Notes under the pieces: generated by a model
The model's input: the letters and a program-made list of their open reading frames with translations, nothing else
Database searches by the model: none
What the model was told of the DNA's origin: nothing
Shown here: positions 1 through 8,123 of the stretch, in pieces
Layout of the letters: every line of letters starts with the position of its first letter
Numbering within the stretch: position 1 is the first letter of the stretch
Assembly: GCA_964466965.1 (NCBI GenBank)
Contig: CAYXPZ010000047.1
Location: 1 to 18,936 of the forward strand
Length of the DNA: 18,936 bases
Origin: Dichotomicrobium sp964466965
GTDB taxonomy: Bacteria; Pseudomonadota; Alphaproteobacteria; Rhizobiales; Rhodomicrobiaceae
Direction: 5' to 3'
Program-made: the position numbers and the translations under genes

Positions 1-201
1 GCCGGATGCCGCAAGTGGTTCAACTGCTTGCGCGATACGGCAACCGACCGGATCTACGCCATTTACAAGATGGGCGAACCGCGCCCGGAGATCGATGCGC
101 CGGAACTGACCACGCCGTCGGGCGAGCCGCCGGTCGGTTCAGGTAATGACGGCACCAAGGTCGCGGTTGATGAGGCCGGCAACAGGGACATGAGCCAATG
201 A
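1..201 (+). CDS. soxD: Sarcosine oxidase delta subunit, C-terminal part
   Basis: The frame is open from base 1 to the TGA at 199-201, so only the last 66 residues are present. The fragment has the segment CRKWFNCLRDTATDRIY followed by KMGEPRPE. This matches the conserved end of SoxD, where a Cys just before the R/K-W-F-N stretch is, in the family, a ligand of the structural zinc. SoxD is a small subunit of heterotetrameric sarcosine oxidase (alpha-beta-gamma-delta), a cytosolic enzyme that oxidises sarcosine to glycine and passes the methyl carbon to tetrahydrofolate. The tail after the conserved core is polar and poorly conserved. The stop overlaps the start of the next gene (ATGA), which implies one operon with translational coupling. 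soxB is expected upstream, outside the window. Confidence 0.88.
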   Translation, partial: AGCRKWFNCLRDTATDRIYAIYKMGEPRPEIDAPELTTPSGEPPVGSGNDGTKVAVDEAGNRDMSQ

Positions 202-3200
202 GCGGACCAATCGCGAAATCCCGCCAACCATACCGGCTCGCGGCAGGCGGCCGGATCGACCGGCGCAAGACGGTCACCTTCACGTTCGATGGCAAGAGCT
301 ACGAAGGCTTTGCAGGAGACACTTTGGCGTCCGCTTTGCTGGCCAACGGCGTCCATATGGTTGCGCGCAGCTTCAAGTATCATCGTCCGCGCGGCATCCT
401 CGGTGCTGGCTCGGAAGACCCGGCCGCACTGGTGCAGGTCGGCTCAGACATGGTGCGCACCGACCCGAACACCCGCGCCACCGAAGCAGAGATCTACGAG
501 GGCCTGCAGGCGAGCGCACAGAATTGCTGGCCGTCGCTGGGCTTTGATGTCGGTTCTGTCAATGATTTGGTGCATCCGTTCCTGCCGGCCGGTTTCTACT
601 ACAAAACCTTCATGGGACCTCCGGGCAAATGGTCCTGGTTTGAGCCGGCGATCCGTGCGGCCGCCGGATTGGGGCGCGCGCCCGAGGACCGAGATCCCGA
701 CCGGTACGAAAGCATCAACCGGCACTGCGATGTGCTGGTGATCGGTGGCGGCGCGTCCGGTCTGATGGCTGCGCTGTCGGCGGCGCGCTCAGGCGCACGC
801 GTTATCCTTGCCGAAGAAACGGCCGAACTGGGCGGATCGCTTTTGTCGATGAACCCGGGGGACACCGGCATTGGCGGTCGGCTCCCGCATGAGTGGGTTG
901 CGCAGGCCGAGGCGGAACTATCGCAATGCGCAGAGACGCGCGTACTCAAGCGCACCGCGGCGACGGGCTATTACACGGACAATCTCGTCCTGCTGCATGA
1001 AAAGCTGCATGACCACCTGCCGGAGGATCAGCGCGAGGCGAACGCGCCGCGCCAGCGGATATGGCGGGTTCGCGCCCGGCGAATCGTGCTTGCGACGGGT
1101 GCAGTCGAGCGGCCGTTGGTGTTCGACGGGAACGATCGGCCGGGCGTCATGCTGGCAGGGGCGGTGCGCAGCTATCTGCATCGTTATGGCGTGCTTCCGG
1201 GCCAGAAAGCGCTGGTTTTCACCAACAACAATACCGCCTGGCAGACCGCCTTCGACCTGAAGCGCGCCGGGGCGGAGGTCGCGGGCATCATCGATATGCG
1301 CCACGACATTGAGCCGGCGTTGAGCCGCGCGGCAGCGGATCTGGACATAACCGTCTATGCAGGCGCCACAGTGGACGGGACACGCGGGCGCAAACGCATC
1401 CAGATGGCAAGCGTCCAGCCAATCACACGCGATGGCCAGCCAAACGGCGATCCGAACGACATCGAATGCGATCTGCTAGCGGTGTCCGGCGGTTGGTCCC
1501 CCAACGCAGCGCTGTTCTCGCAGTCGCGTGGACAGCTGCGCTACGATGAGGATCTGGCGGCCATGCGGCCCTGTAAGTCGTGGCAGGCCGAGACCTCGGC
1601 AGGCCGCTGCAACGGCATGTTCGATCTCAAGGACCGCCTCAGTGAAGGCGCGCGCGCCGGAGCCGAAGCGGCCCGTGCAGCAGGTTTCGAGGCTAGTCCG
1701 GTCGAAATTCCTGCTATCGACACGCCGGAGGTCCGCCGGCTCCTCTATGCGATCCGCCCGGCCTGGTCCCCGATCTCGTCCAAGCCGGCACACAAGCAGC
1801 GCGCCTTCATCGACTTGCAGAATGACGTCACGGTCAAGGACCTGAAGCTTGCCGTGCAGGAGGGCTACAAGTCCGTCGAACACGCCAAGCGCTACACCAC
1901 CACCGGCATGGGCACCGATCAGGGCAAGGTGGTCGGCGTCAATGCTTTCGGGCTGCTGGCGGACACCATGGACAAGGCGGTCGCGGAGATTGGCGTCACG
2001 ACATATCGCCAGCCATGGAAGCCGGTGCAGCTGGGCGCTTTCGCGGCCCAGCACGCCGGCGACATGTTTGAACCGCGCCGGACGGTGCCCGCACATGATT
2101 GGCACGTCGCCAACGGCGCGCAGTTCGAGATTGTCGGGGACTGGCTGCGCCCGCGCATATATCCGCGCGACGGGGAGAGTTTCACCGACGCCCTGCAGCG
2201 CGAATGCTATGCCGCGCGCACGGCCATCGGCGTGCTCGACGCCTCCACGCTGGGCAAGATCGACATCCGCGGCAAGGACGCGCGCGAATTCCTGGGCCGG
2301 GTCTACACCAATAGCTGGACCAAGCTCGCGCCGGGCCGCGCCAAGTACGGCCTGATGCTCGGCGAAGACGGCATGGTGAGCGATGATGGCGTCAGCGTCT
2401 GCCTTGCCGAGGATCACTTTCACATGACCACAACGACCGGCGGCGCGGCCAAGGTCTTGAGCACGCTGGAAGATTATCTGCAGACCGAATGGCCGGAGCT
2501 GGATGTCTACTTGACATCGGTGACGGAACAGTGGGCGGTGGCGAGCATCTGCGGACCGCATTCGGCAAAGCTGGTCGGCGAGTTGTGCCCGGACATCGAC
2601 CCCGATCCGGCCAAATTCAAGTTCATGAGCTTTAAGGACACGCATTTGGACGGCGTCCCGGTGCGGGTGTTCCGCGTGTCGTTCTCAGGAGAACTGTCTT
2701 ACGAGATCAACGTCGCCGCCTCTTATGGCAAGTGGTTGTTCGAGCGCATCTTCGCAGCCGGTGCGAAATACGGGGCGACGCCCTATGGCACCGAAGGTAT
2801 GCATCTGCTGCGCGCCGAGGTGGGCTTCATCATCGCTGGGCAGGATACAGACGGGACGGTGACACCGCATGATTTGCGGATGGGATGGGCCGTCAAGAAA
2901 ACCGGCGATTTCATCGGCAAGCGATCGCTGTTCCGCGAAGACACCGCTCGGCACGATCGTTGGCAACTGGTCGGTTTGCTGAGCGAGGATCCGAATGACG
3001 TGCTGGTCGAGGGGGCGTATCTGCGCGATACGCCGGAGGAAGACATTCCGCCAGTGGGCAAGGCCGGTCACGTCACATCGTCCTACTTCAGTCCGGTGCT
3101 AGGACGCGCCTTCGCGCTGGGGCTGGTCGAGCGTGGCGGCGAGCGGATCGGCGAGACACTTTACGCAAGCTGGGGCCGCGGGCCGGTGAAGCGGGTGACG

Positions 3201-3917
3201 ATCACAGAAACCGACTTCCTCAAGGATGCGGCAAAGCCCGAACCTCAACCGATCCGGGACGACGCCCCGTCGCCGCAGGCGCCCGCTGGACCTTATCTGC
3301 GGGGTCCGCTGGCGCATCGCGAGGCGATTTCGGCAGGTGGAGGCGCGGCAGCGCTGACCCCGCTGGGCGGCGGCGCAAGGTTCATCCTGCGTGGCGATGC
3401 TGGCGTTATCGGCGGGGCGCTGGCGGAGCAGGGCCTGATGCTGCCGGAGGCAGCCTGCACGATGACCTCAGGCGAGACCGCGCGCGCGCTTTGGCTTGGC
3501 CCAGACGAATGGATGATCCTCCCGGCCGACGGAAAAGAACCTTCGGTCGCGGAGGCGGTGAGTACAGCTTGCGCGGGCACGCATCATCAGTTGGTCGATG
3601 TCTCGGACTATTATACGGATATTGGCGTGTCGGGTGTAAGGGCGCGCGAACTGCTGTCCAAGCTGACGACTCTCGACATGCATGCGCGCAGCTTCCAGGC
3701 CGGCGAGGTCAAAGGGTCGATGTTCGGCCGCGTGCCGGCCACGCTGCGGCTGGAGCCCGATGCCGTCCCCGAAGCGTTCACGCTCACCATTCGCTGGTCG
3801 CACGCGGATTATCTCTGGTGCCAGCTCGCGCTCGCGGGGCGGGAATACGGGCTGCCCGCGCAGGAGCCGATCGGACGGGTGACGCTCGCCTATCCGCCCG
3901 AGCAGCCCTGGACGTAA
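198..3917 (+). CDS. soxA: Sarcosine oxidase alpha subunit fused to gamma subunit (SoxA-SoxG)
   Basis: The protein has 1239 residues, whereas SoxA alone is usually about 1000. Residues about 25-85 form the Fer2-like N-terminal domain without cluster cysteines (HRPRGILGAG motif). A dinucleotide-binding motif, VLVIGGGASG, lies near residue 178, and a second, degenerate one near 339 (VFTNNNTAWQT). From about 665 to 1005 there is a GcvT/aminomethyltransferase-like folate-binding domain. A Pro/Ala-rich linker (about 1010-1032) leads to roughly 205 residues that look like SoxG: RGPLAHREA, LWLGPDEWMIL, LVDVSDYYTDI, HADYLWCQLAL. No in-frame ATG or GTG is seen at the junction, so this looks like one polypeptide and not two overlapping genes. 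No separate soxG follows. The start overlaps the soxD stop (ATGA). Role by family: binds NAD+ and tetrahydrofolate in sarcosine demethylation, while catalysis at FAD/FMN also needs SoxB, which is outside the window. Confidence 0.93.
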   Translation: MSGPIAKSRQPYRLAAGGRIDRRKTVTFTFDGKSYEGFAGDTLASALLANGVHMVARSFKYHRPRGILGAGSEDPAALVQVGSDMVRTDPNTRATEAEIYEGLQASAQNCWPSLGFDVGSVNDLVHPFLPAGFYYKTFMGPPGKWSWFEPAIRAAAGLGRAPEDRDPDRYESINRHCDVLVIGGGASGLMAALSAARSGARVILAEETAELGGSLLSMNPGDTGIGGRLPHEWVAQAEAELSQCAETRVLKRTAATGYYTDNLVLLHEKLHDHLPEDQREANAPRQRIWRVRARRIVLATGAVERPLVFDGNDRPGVMLAGAVRSYLHRYGVLPGQKALVFTNNNTAWQTAFDLKRAGAEVAGIIDMRHDIEPALSRAAADLDITVYAGATVDGTRGRKRIQMASVQPITRDGQPNGDPNDIECDLLAVSGGWSPNAALFSQSRGQLRYDEDLAAMRPCKSWQAETSAGRCNGMFDLKDRLSEGARAGAEAARAAGFEASPVEIPAIDTPEVRRLLYAIRPAWSPISSKPAHKQRAFIDLQNDVTVKDLKLAVQEGYKSVEHAKRYTTTGMGTDQGKVVGVNAFGLLADTMDKAVAEIGVTTYRQPWKPVQLGAFAAQHAGDMFEPRRTVPAHDWHVANGAQFEIVGDWLRPRIYPRDGESFTDALQRECYAARTAIGVLDASTLGKIDIRGKDAREFLGRVYTNSWTKLAPGRAKYGLMLGEDGMVSDDGVSVCLAEDHFHMTTTTGGAAKVLSTLEDYLQTEWPELDVYLTSVTEQWAVASICGPHSAKLVGELCPDIDPDPAKFKFMSFKDTHLDGVPVRVFRVSFSGELSYEINVAASYGKWLFERIFAAGAKYGATPYGTEGMHLLRAEVGFIIAGQDTDGTVTPHDLRMGWAVKKTGDFIGKRSLFREDTARHDRWQLVGLLSEDPNDVLVEGAYLRDTPEEDIPPVGKAGHVTSSYFSPVLGRAFALGLVERGGERIGETLYASWGRGPVKRVTITETDFLKDAAKPEPQPIRDDAPSPQAPAGPYLRGPLAHREAISAGGGAAALTPLGGGARFILRGDAGVIGGALAEQGLMLPEAACTMTSGETARALWLGPDEWMILPADGKEPSVAEAVSTACAGTHHQLVDVSDYYTDIGVSGVRARELLSKLTTLDMHARSFQAGEVKGSMFGRVPATLRLEPDAVPEAFTLTIRWSHADYLWCQLALAGREYGLPAQEPIGRVTLAYPPEQPWT

Positions 3918-3925
3918 AGCTGTGT

Positions 3926-3931
3926 TATAGT
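3926..3931 (+). promoter_or_regulatory. Possible -10 element (TATAGT) before the ParB-like gene
   Basis: TATAGT matches five of six consensus bases and lies 50 bases before the ATG of the ParB-like gene, in the 64-base gap after the sox frame. I see no good -35 hexamer at normal spacing. The site is only suggestive of independent transcription from the sox operon. Confidence 0.2.
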
Positions 3932-3981
3932 CGCGGCCAACACGGGGGAAAAGCTCATACCCGTGCGATGGAGGTTCCGCG

Positions 3982-4524
3982 ATGCACTATAACAAGAGCT
4001 ACGAGATAAAGCGCGCCCCCAAGTGGCAAGTGCTGCGCAGCATCAATGACTTGGACAAGATCGCGTATGTCGATGGGATGGCGGAGGTCGAGGTCCCGAT
4101 CGAGCTCGTCGATAAGCTGCCCCTCAAGAACCACGAGCGCCACGATAGCCCTAGGCTGCGCCGGCTCATGGCCGCGATCCGCGCCAATGGCTATTCCAGC
4201 CTGGAGCCAATTGTGGTGCGCATTGGGCGCGCCGGGCGGTGGGTGATCGTCGATGGCGGGCATCGTCTCACAGCCGCACAACTGGTGGCGCGGGAGTATT
4301 GGGCGAATCTGTTCAGCCCCAAGGTCGGCCGGATCACGTTTCTAGTCTACAAGACGCCGCTAAGCTACAGCCGCTTGCACGATGGCAGCCCTGATGGACC
4401 GGAGAAAACGCCTGGCGACGATCTGCCTTCGGACCCACCCGCTCATATCGGCCAGAAGGTTGCTTCGAGGGAAATCGGCCCGGACGCGCCGGCGCGGCCA
4501 TTTTCCACCAGCCGTTCCAGGTGA
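3982..4524 (+). CDS. ParB/sulfiredoxin-like N-terminal domain protein
   Basis: The protein has 180 residues. Its core (about 35-115) resembles the ParB N-terminal or sulfiredoxin-like fold. A VEVPIELVDKLP lead-in is followed by a helix (SPRLRRLMAAIRANG), the strand EPIVVRIG, and WVIVDGGHRLTAAQLV, which sits where ParB box II (GERRxRA) is found. There is no helix-turn-helix DNA-binding domain after it and no ParA neighbour, so it is not an ordinary chromosome-partition ParB. The C-terminal 30-40 residues are Pro/Gly-rich and probably disordered; the last 27 codons overlap the convergent MBL gene. GGAGG at 3970-3974, seven bases before the ATG, fixes the start. Proteins with this core can bind or hydrolyse nucleotides, act as nucleases or serve as adaptors, but no specific function can be assigned here. 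Confidence 0.75.
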   Translation: MHYNKSYEIKRAPKWQVLRSINDLDKIAYVDGMAEVEVPIELVDKLPLKNHERHDSPRLRRLMAAIRANGYSSLEPIVVRIGRAGRWVIVDGGHRLTAAQLVAREYWANLFSPKVGRITFLVYKTPLSYSRLHDGSPDGPEKTPGDDLPSDPPAHIGQKVASREIGPDAPARPFSTSRSR

Positions 4525-5354
4525 GCGAGCACCGAGAGCTGTGCCGCGCGGCTGAGGTGTTCGGGCAGCCCAACATAAACCTGCTCTGTGATCTCGGGTA
4601 CGCGCCGCGCGCCAGTGTTGAGGCGTTCGACGATTTCGTTCTCGCGCCAACGCCGGTGCATGATGAAGGCTTTGACCAGCCGATGGGGCTGCGCGACGCT
4701 GCCGCCATGGCCCGGCAAATAGACCGTATGGTCATACGCGAGCAGCCGGTGCAGTGAGTCGAGATAAGCGCCCATGTGGCCTTCAGGCGGGGCGATGACG
4801 CTGGTGTTCCAACCCATGACATGATCGCCGGAGAACAGCGCGCTGGCCGGTTCGTAAGCGAAACATAGGTGATCGGGCGCATGGCCGGGGGTGTGCAGTG
4901 CTGAGAGTTCCCAGCCGTCGCCAGCGATAACGTCCCCATCCTTCAGCTTGACGTCCGGGACGAATTGTCCATCGGCAAAACTGCGCCCGCCGGGCCCGAG
5001 GGTGTCCGTGCTGCGCAGGCCGAGCGAACCAAACCCTGCCGTCACGGCGCCAGTTGCCGCTTTCAGGGCGCTCAAACCGGCGCAATGGTCGAGATGGGTA
5101 TGCGTAATGAAAATGTGCGTGACGCGTTCCCCGGCCTCGGCCAAGGCGTCTAGCAGCGCCTGGAGATGGTCGGGGCTGTCCGGGCCGGGGTCGATGATCG
5201 CCACGCTGCCGCTGCCGATGACATAGGTGTTGGTGCCTTGATCCGTCATCGGTCCGGGGTTCGGCGCGACCAGCCGGCGGATGCCAGGCGCGATCTCGCT
5301 GGCCACGCCGTATTCAAAGCGCATCTCCTTTTGGAACGGGATCTGCTCGCTCAT
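4443..5354 (-). CDS. MBL-fold metallo-hydrolase (LACTB2/RNase Z-like group)
   Basis: The 303-residue protein carries the full metal-binding set of the metallo-beta-lactamase fold: HTHLDH (H85, H87, D89, H90), TPGH (H158), SGD (D177) and LPGH (H216). After about residue 225 comes a helical C-terminal region (HRRWRENEIVERL, then a segment ending LAHLERL) like the winged-helix cap of LACTB2-type hydrolases. Substrates in this subgroup range from RNA to thioesters and small metabolites, so the activity is not predictable. It lies 11 bases downstream of anmK on the same strand, which suggests co-transcription. Its 3' end overlaps the convergent ParB-like gene by 82 bases. No signal peptide is seen, so it is probably cytosolic. 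No strong Shine-Dalgarno sequence precedes the ATG at 5354; coupling to anmK translation is plausible. Confidence 0.9.
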   Translation of the reverse strand: MSEQIPFQKEMRFEYGVASEIAPGIRRLVAPNPGPMTDQGTNTYVIGSGSVAIIDPGPDSPDHLQALLDALAEAGERVTHIFITHTHLDHCAGLSALKAATGAVTAGFGSLGLRSTDTLGPGGRSFADGQFVPDVKLKDGDVIAGDGWELSALHTPGHAPDHLCFAYEPASALFSGDHVMGWNTSVIAPPEGHMGAYLDSLHRLLAYDHTVYLPGHGGSVAQPHRLVKAFIMHRRWRENEIVERLNTGARRVPEITEQVYVGLPEHLSRAAQLSVLAHLERLVENGRAGASGPISLEATFWPI

Positions 5355-5365
5355 GGATGGTCCAA

Positions 5366-6502
5366 TCAGGCCGCGCGCTCAGGCCGGACGAGCCGTCCGC
5401 CGCGCAGCGGCCGCGGCGCGCCAGTTGTCCCGGGGAACGTGATGGGCAGCCCGTAAAGGGTACGCACCGCGAGGAAGGCAAAGGCCTCTGCCTCGATGAA
5501 ATCGCTGCGCCAGCCCAAAGCATCAGCCGTCGTGACCGCGCTGGGCAGGGCGTCGGCCAGCGCTTGCATCAGGACCGGGTTGCGCGCGCCGCCGCCGCTG
5601 ACGATCCAGCTTCTCGGCGCTACGGGCAAGTGATCGCGCGCGCGCGCGACGCAGCGCGCGGTGAAGGCCGTGAGCGTCGCCGCGCCGTCTTCCACGCTCA
5701 CGCCATCCAGCGCGCCCCCCGGCCAGAGGTCCAGCCGGTCGAGCGACTTCGGCGGCTTTTGGGCGAGGTAATCGCTCATGCGCTCCTCCAGCGCGGACAG
5801 CGCGCCGTCGTCAACCGCGCCAGTCGCCGCCAGCGCGCCGTCGCGGTCCATGGCCACGCCGGTATGCCGGTACGCCCACTCGTCCAGAAGCGCATTGCCC
5901 GGCCCCGTGTCGAAGGCGATGAGGGGGCCGTCCTCGCCCACCCATGTCACATTGGCCACGCCGCCGATATTGAGCACCGCAACAGGCTGATCGAGCGCAG
6001 CCGCGCTAACAAGCGCCTGGTGGTAGGCTGGCGCCAGCGGTGCGCCTTGCCCACCGGCGTCGATATCCGCCGCGCGCAGGTCATGAACGACCGGCAGGCC
6101 GCAACGATGCGTGAGCGCCTCGGCGTCGATCAGTTGCACCGTAAGCCGCGCCGCTGGCCTGTGAAGCACCGTCTGTCCATGCGCCCCGACGACGGACACC
6201 GCGGGTGCGTGGTGCCGGGTGAGAAATTCCTGAATTGTCTCAGCATAAGCCGCCGTGACCATAGCTTCGGCCTCCGCCAGACACCCGGGCCGAGCATCGC
6301 GTGCGTGCAGCTTCTGAGCGTCGGTCATGGCGCGGCGCAACAGGGCGCGTTCCGCCTCGTGGAAAGGCCTCGCGCCGACCGGACCAAAGCGGTTTACCGT
6401 CCGCCCGTTGGTTTCGATCAACGCGATGTCCACGCCGTCCATTGAGGTGCCGCTCATCAGTCCGAGGGCTGTGACCGGCGTTTCATACTTGTTTGCGTGC
6501 AT
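5366..6502 (-). CDS. anmK: Anhydro-N-acetylmuramic acid kinase
   Basis: The 378-residue protein matches AnmK in full length. It phosphorylates and opens 1,6-anhydro-MurNAc to MurNAc-6-phosphate in cytosolic peptidoglycan recycling. Visible motifs are GLMSGTSMDGVD (14-25, the phosphate-binding signature), the catalytic-loop region RAADIDAGGQGAPL with D146/D148, NIGGVANVT (178-186), AFDTGPGN (196-203), VSGGGARN (301-308) and EAEAFAFLAVR near the end. The frame stays open 25 codons further upstream, but the family N-terminus starts close to the GLMSGTS motif, so the ATG at 6502 is chosen. The gene is divergent from tyrS, an arrangement common in alphaproteobacteria, and is followed after 11 bases by the MBL hydrolase. 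Confidence 0.96.
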   Translation of the reverse strand: MHANKYETPVTALGLMSGTSMDGVDIALIETNGRTVNRFGPVGARPFHEAERALLRRAMTDAQKLHARDARPGCLAEAEAMVTAAYAETIQEFLTRHHAPAVSVVGAHGQTVLHRPAARLTVQLIDAEALTHRCGLPVVHDLRAADIDAGGQGAPLAPAYHQALVSAAALDQPVAVLNIGGVANVTWVGEDGPLIAFDTGPGNALLDEWAYRHTGVAMDRDGALAATGAVDDGALSALEERMSDYLAQKPPKSLDRLDLWPGGALDGVSVEDGAATLTAFTARCVARARDHLPVAPRSWIVSGGGARNPVLMQALADALPSAVTTADALGWRSDFIEAEAFAFLAVRTLYGLPITFPGTTGAPRPLRGGRLVRPERAA

Positions 6503-6640
6503 TTTCGATCCGGAGCTGCTACACGTTAGGTGATCCTGAACAGTGGTCTCCAACTGAGTTCGCCGCGAGTGGTGCATTCGCGCGAAGGGTTTGCTATTTC
6601 GGAGAGCCTGTTTTTTTCTGACGTGTCCGGATCATTGCCA

Positions 6641-7942
6641 ATGAACGCTACCAAAAGCGCACAGCGCGTAAACTCAATCGCGGCCAACGGTGAAACGGCC
6701 CGCCGGTTCAAGTCCGATTTTCTCGAAACGCTCAATGCACGCGGATTCATCCATCAGTGCACCGACGACGCGGGATTAGACGCGCTTGCCGCTTCCGCGC
6801 ACATCACCGGTTATATCGGGTTCGATCTGACGGCGCAAAGCCTGCATGTCGGGAACCTCACCGCCATTATGATGCTGCGTTGGTTGCAAAAGTGCGGTCA
6901 CCGGCCGATTGTGCTGCTCGGGGGCGGTACAACCAAGATCGGCGACCCCTCCGGCAAGGATGAGACGCGGCAGATGCTAAGCGAAGAGCAGATTGCCGCG
7001 AACAAGAAAAGTATCGGCGCAGTATTCGACCGTTTCCTCGACTTCGGCGACGACGGAGCGCTGTTTGTTGATAATGACGAATGGCTCAGCGACCTCGGCT
7101 ATATCGAGTTTCTGCGCGATTATGGCCGGCACTTCACCATCAACCGTATGCTGAGCTTTGACTCGGTCCGCCTGCGCCTGGAGCGGGAACAACCGCTCAC
7201 ATTCATCGAATTTAACTACATGCTGCTGCAGGCATACGATTTCGTCGAACTCTACAAGCGCTATGGCTGCCGATTGCAGATGGGCGGATCGGATCAATGG
7301 GGCAATATCGTTAATGGCATGGAGCTTGGCCGGCGTCTGGGCACGCCCGATCTGTTTGGCCTGACAACGCCGCTGTTGACCACGGCTTCCGGCGCCAAGA
7401 TGGGCAAGACTGCCGCTGGCGCCATCTGGCTGAACGCGGAGATGTTGTCGCCCTATGACTATTGGCAGTTCTGGCGCAACACTGAAGATGCCGATGTCGG
7501 CCGGTTCCTGCGGCTTTACACCGAGGTTCCACTTGACGAAATCGCGCAACTCGAAGCCCTGGAAGGCGCGGAACTGAATGAGGCGAAGAAGCGGCTCGCC
7601 GATGAGGCAACGGCGCTCGCGCACGGGCCGGAAAAGGCACAGGAAGCCGCGGAAACGGCGCGGCAGACCTTTGAGCAGGGCGCATCGGCCGAAGGCTTGC
7701 CAAGCGTTGACGTCCCGCGGGAAGATTTGGAGAGCGGGCTGGGCGTTTTGGGCGCGTTCGTTCTCGCGGGTCTGGCGTCGTCCAATGGCGAAGTGCGCCG
7801 GGCTATCAAAGGGGGCGCGATCCGGGTCAACGGCGCGCCGGTGCGCGACGAAAAGGTCCAACTTGGCCCCTCGGATGTTCAAAATGACGTGATCAAGTTA
7901 TCGATGGGAAAAAAGAAGCACGCGTTGTTGAACATCATTTAA
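6641..7942 (+). CDS. tyrS: Tyrosyl-tRNA synthetase
   Basis: The 433-residue class I aminoacyl-tRNA synthetase charges tRNA-Tyr in the cytosol. It shows the HIGH-type signature HVGN (69-72), the tyrosine-pocket motif QMGGSDQWGN (213-222), and KMGKT (253-257) in place of KMSKS. A C-terminal S4 RNA-binding domain follows (SNGEVRRAIKGGAIRVNG, then a basic KKKHA tail). The open frame extends upstream to 6530, but bacterial TyrRS normally begins just before the segment FKSDFLETLNARGF. The ATG at 6641 already leaves about 20 extra residues, so it is preferred. Its Shine-Dalgarno sequence is weak. The 138-base gap to the divergent anmK must hold both promoters; I see no T-box leader there. Confidence 0.97.
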   Translation: MNATKSAQRVNSIAANGETARRFKSDFLETLNARGFIHQCTDDAGLDALAASAHITGYIGFDLTAQSLHVGNLTAIMMLRWLQKCGHRPIVLLGGGTTKIGDPSGKDETRQMLSEEQIAANKKSIGAVFDRFLDFGDDGALFVDNDEWLSDLGYIEFLRDYGRHFTINRMLSFDSVRLRLEREQPLTFIEFNYMLLQAYDFVELYKRYGCRLQMGGSDQWGNIVNGMELGRRLGTPDLFGLTTPLLTTASGAKMGKTAAGAIWLNAEMLSPYDYWQFWRNTEDADVGRFLRLYTEVPLDEIAQLEALEGAELNEAKKRLADEATALAHGPEKAQEAAETARQTFEQGASAEGLPSVDVPREDLESGLGVLGAFVLAGLASSNGEVRRAIKGGAIRVNGAPVRDEKVQLGPSDVQNDVIKLSMGKKKHALLNII

Positions 7943-7944
7943 AA

Positions 7945-7959
7945 CTTGCATGGCGCAAG
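7945..7959 (+). terminator. Weak hairpin after tyrS
   Basis: CTTGC-ATGGC-GCAAG is a perfect five-base-pair stem starting two bases after the tyrS stop, followed by ATTCTTAC and not by a clean T run. It could be a weak terminator and is offered at low confidence. Confidence 0.22.
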
Positions 7960-7987
7960 ATTCTTACACAACCAGGGCATTTTACGC

Positions 7988-7993
7988 TATAAT
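7988..7993 (+). promoter_or_regulatory. Perfect TATAAT -10 before the Uma2 gene
   Basis: TATAAT matches the sigma-70 -10 consensus completely, 130 bases before the ATG at 8124. The -35 side is poor: CTTACA at 7963-7968 is four of six, with a 19-base spacer. If used, transcription would start near 8000 and produce a leader that contains the inverted repeats at 8013-8068. Confidence 0.38.
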
Positions 7994-8012
7994 ATCGGGT
8001 TTAAATAGCGGG

Positions 8013-8068
8013 GGGCCTTTGAAAAGCCGGAAGCAACTGAATTTGTAGGCTTTTCCGGAAAACGGCCC
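8013..8068 (+). promoter_or_regulatory. Nested inverted repeats in the Uma2 leader
   Basis: Two arms can pair as a nested stem. The outer arms are GGGCC (8013-8017) with GGCCC (8064-8068). The inner arms are GAAAAGCC (8021-8028) with GGCTTTTC (8048-8055), around a 19-base loop. The right side also contains the perfect 12-base palindrome TTTTCCGGAAAA (8051-8062), and CCGGAA (8027-8032) can pair with TTCCGG (8053-8058), so alternative folds exist. It lies between the TATAAT box and the ribosome binding site. It may be a structured leader or an operator; no known riboswitch is recognised. Confidence 0.35.
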
Positions 8069-8123
8069 AAAAAGAAGAGTCCCGCTTAAGTGTGTCGAGC
8101 ATATAACGGAGGCCCAGAAACAA

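Noticed and set aside
1476..2645. Long minus-strand open frame (389 codons) inside soxA
   Set aside because: It is antisense shadow of the folate-binding part of SoxA, with no motifs and no ribosome binding site of note.
3982..4524. Chromosome or plasmid partition ParB
   Set aside because: There is no helix-turn-helix, no ParA gene, no parS-like repeat cluster, and box II is GGHRLTAA and not the usual GERRxRA.
5357..6445. Long plus-strand open frame (362 codons) opposite anmK
   Set aside because: It mirrors a gene with all AnmK motifs, and its translation is Arg/Ala/His-rich without recognisable domains.
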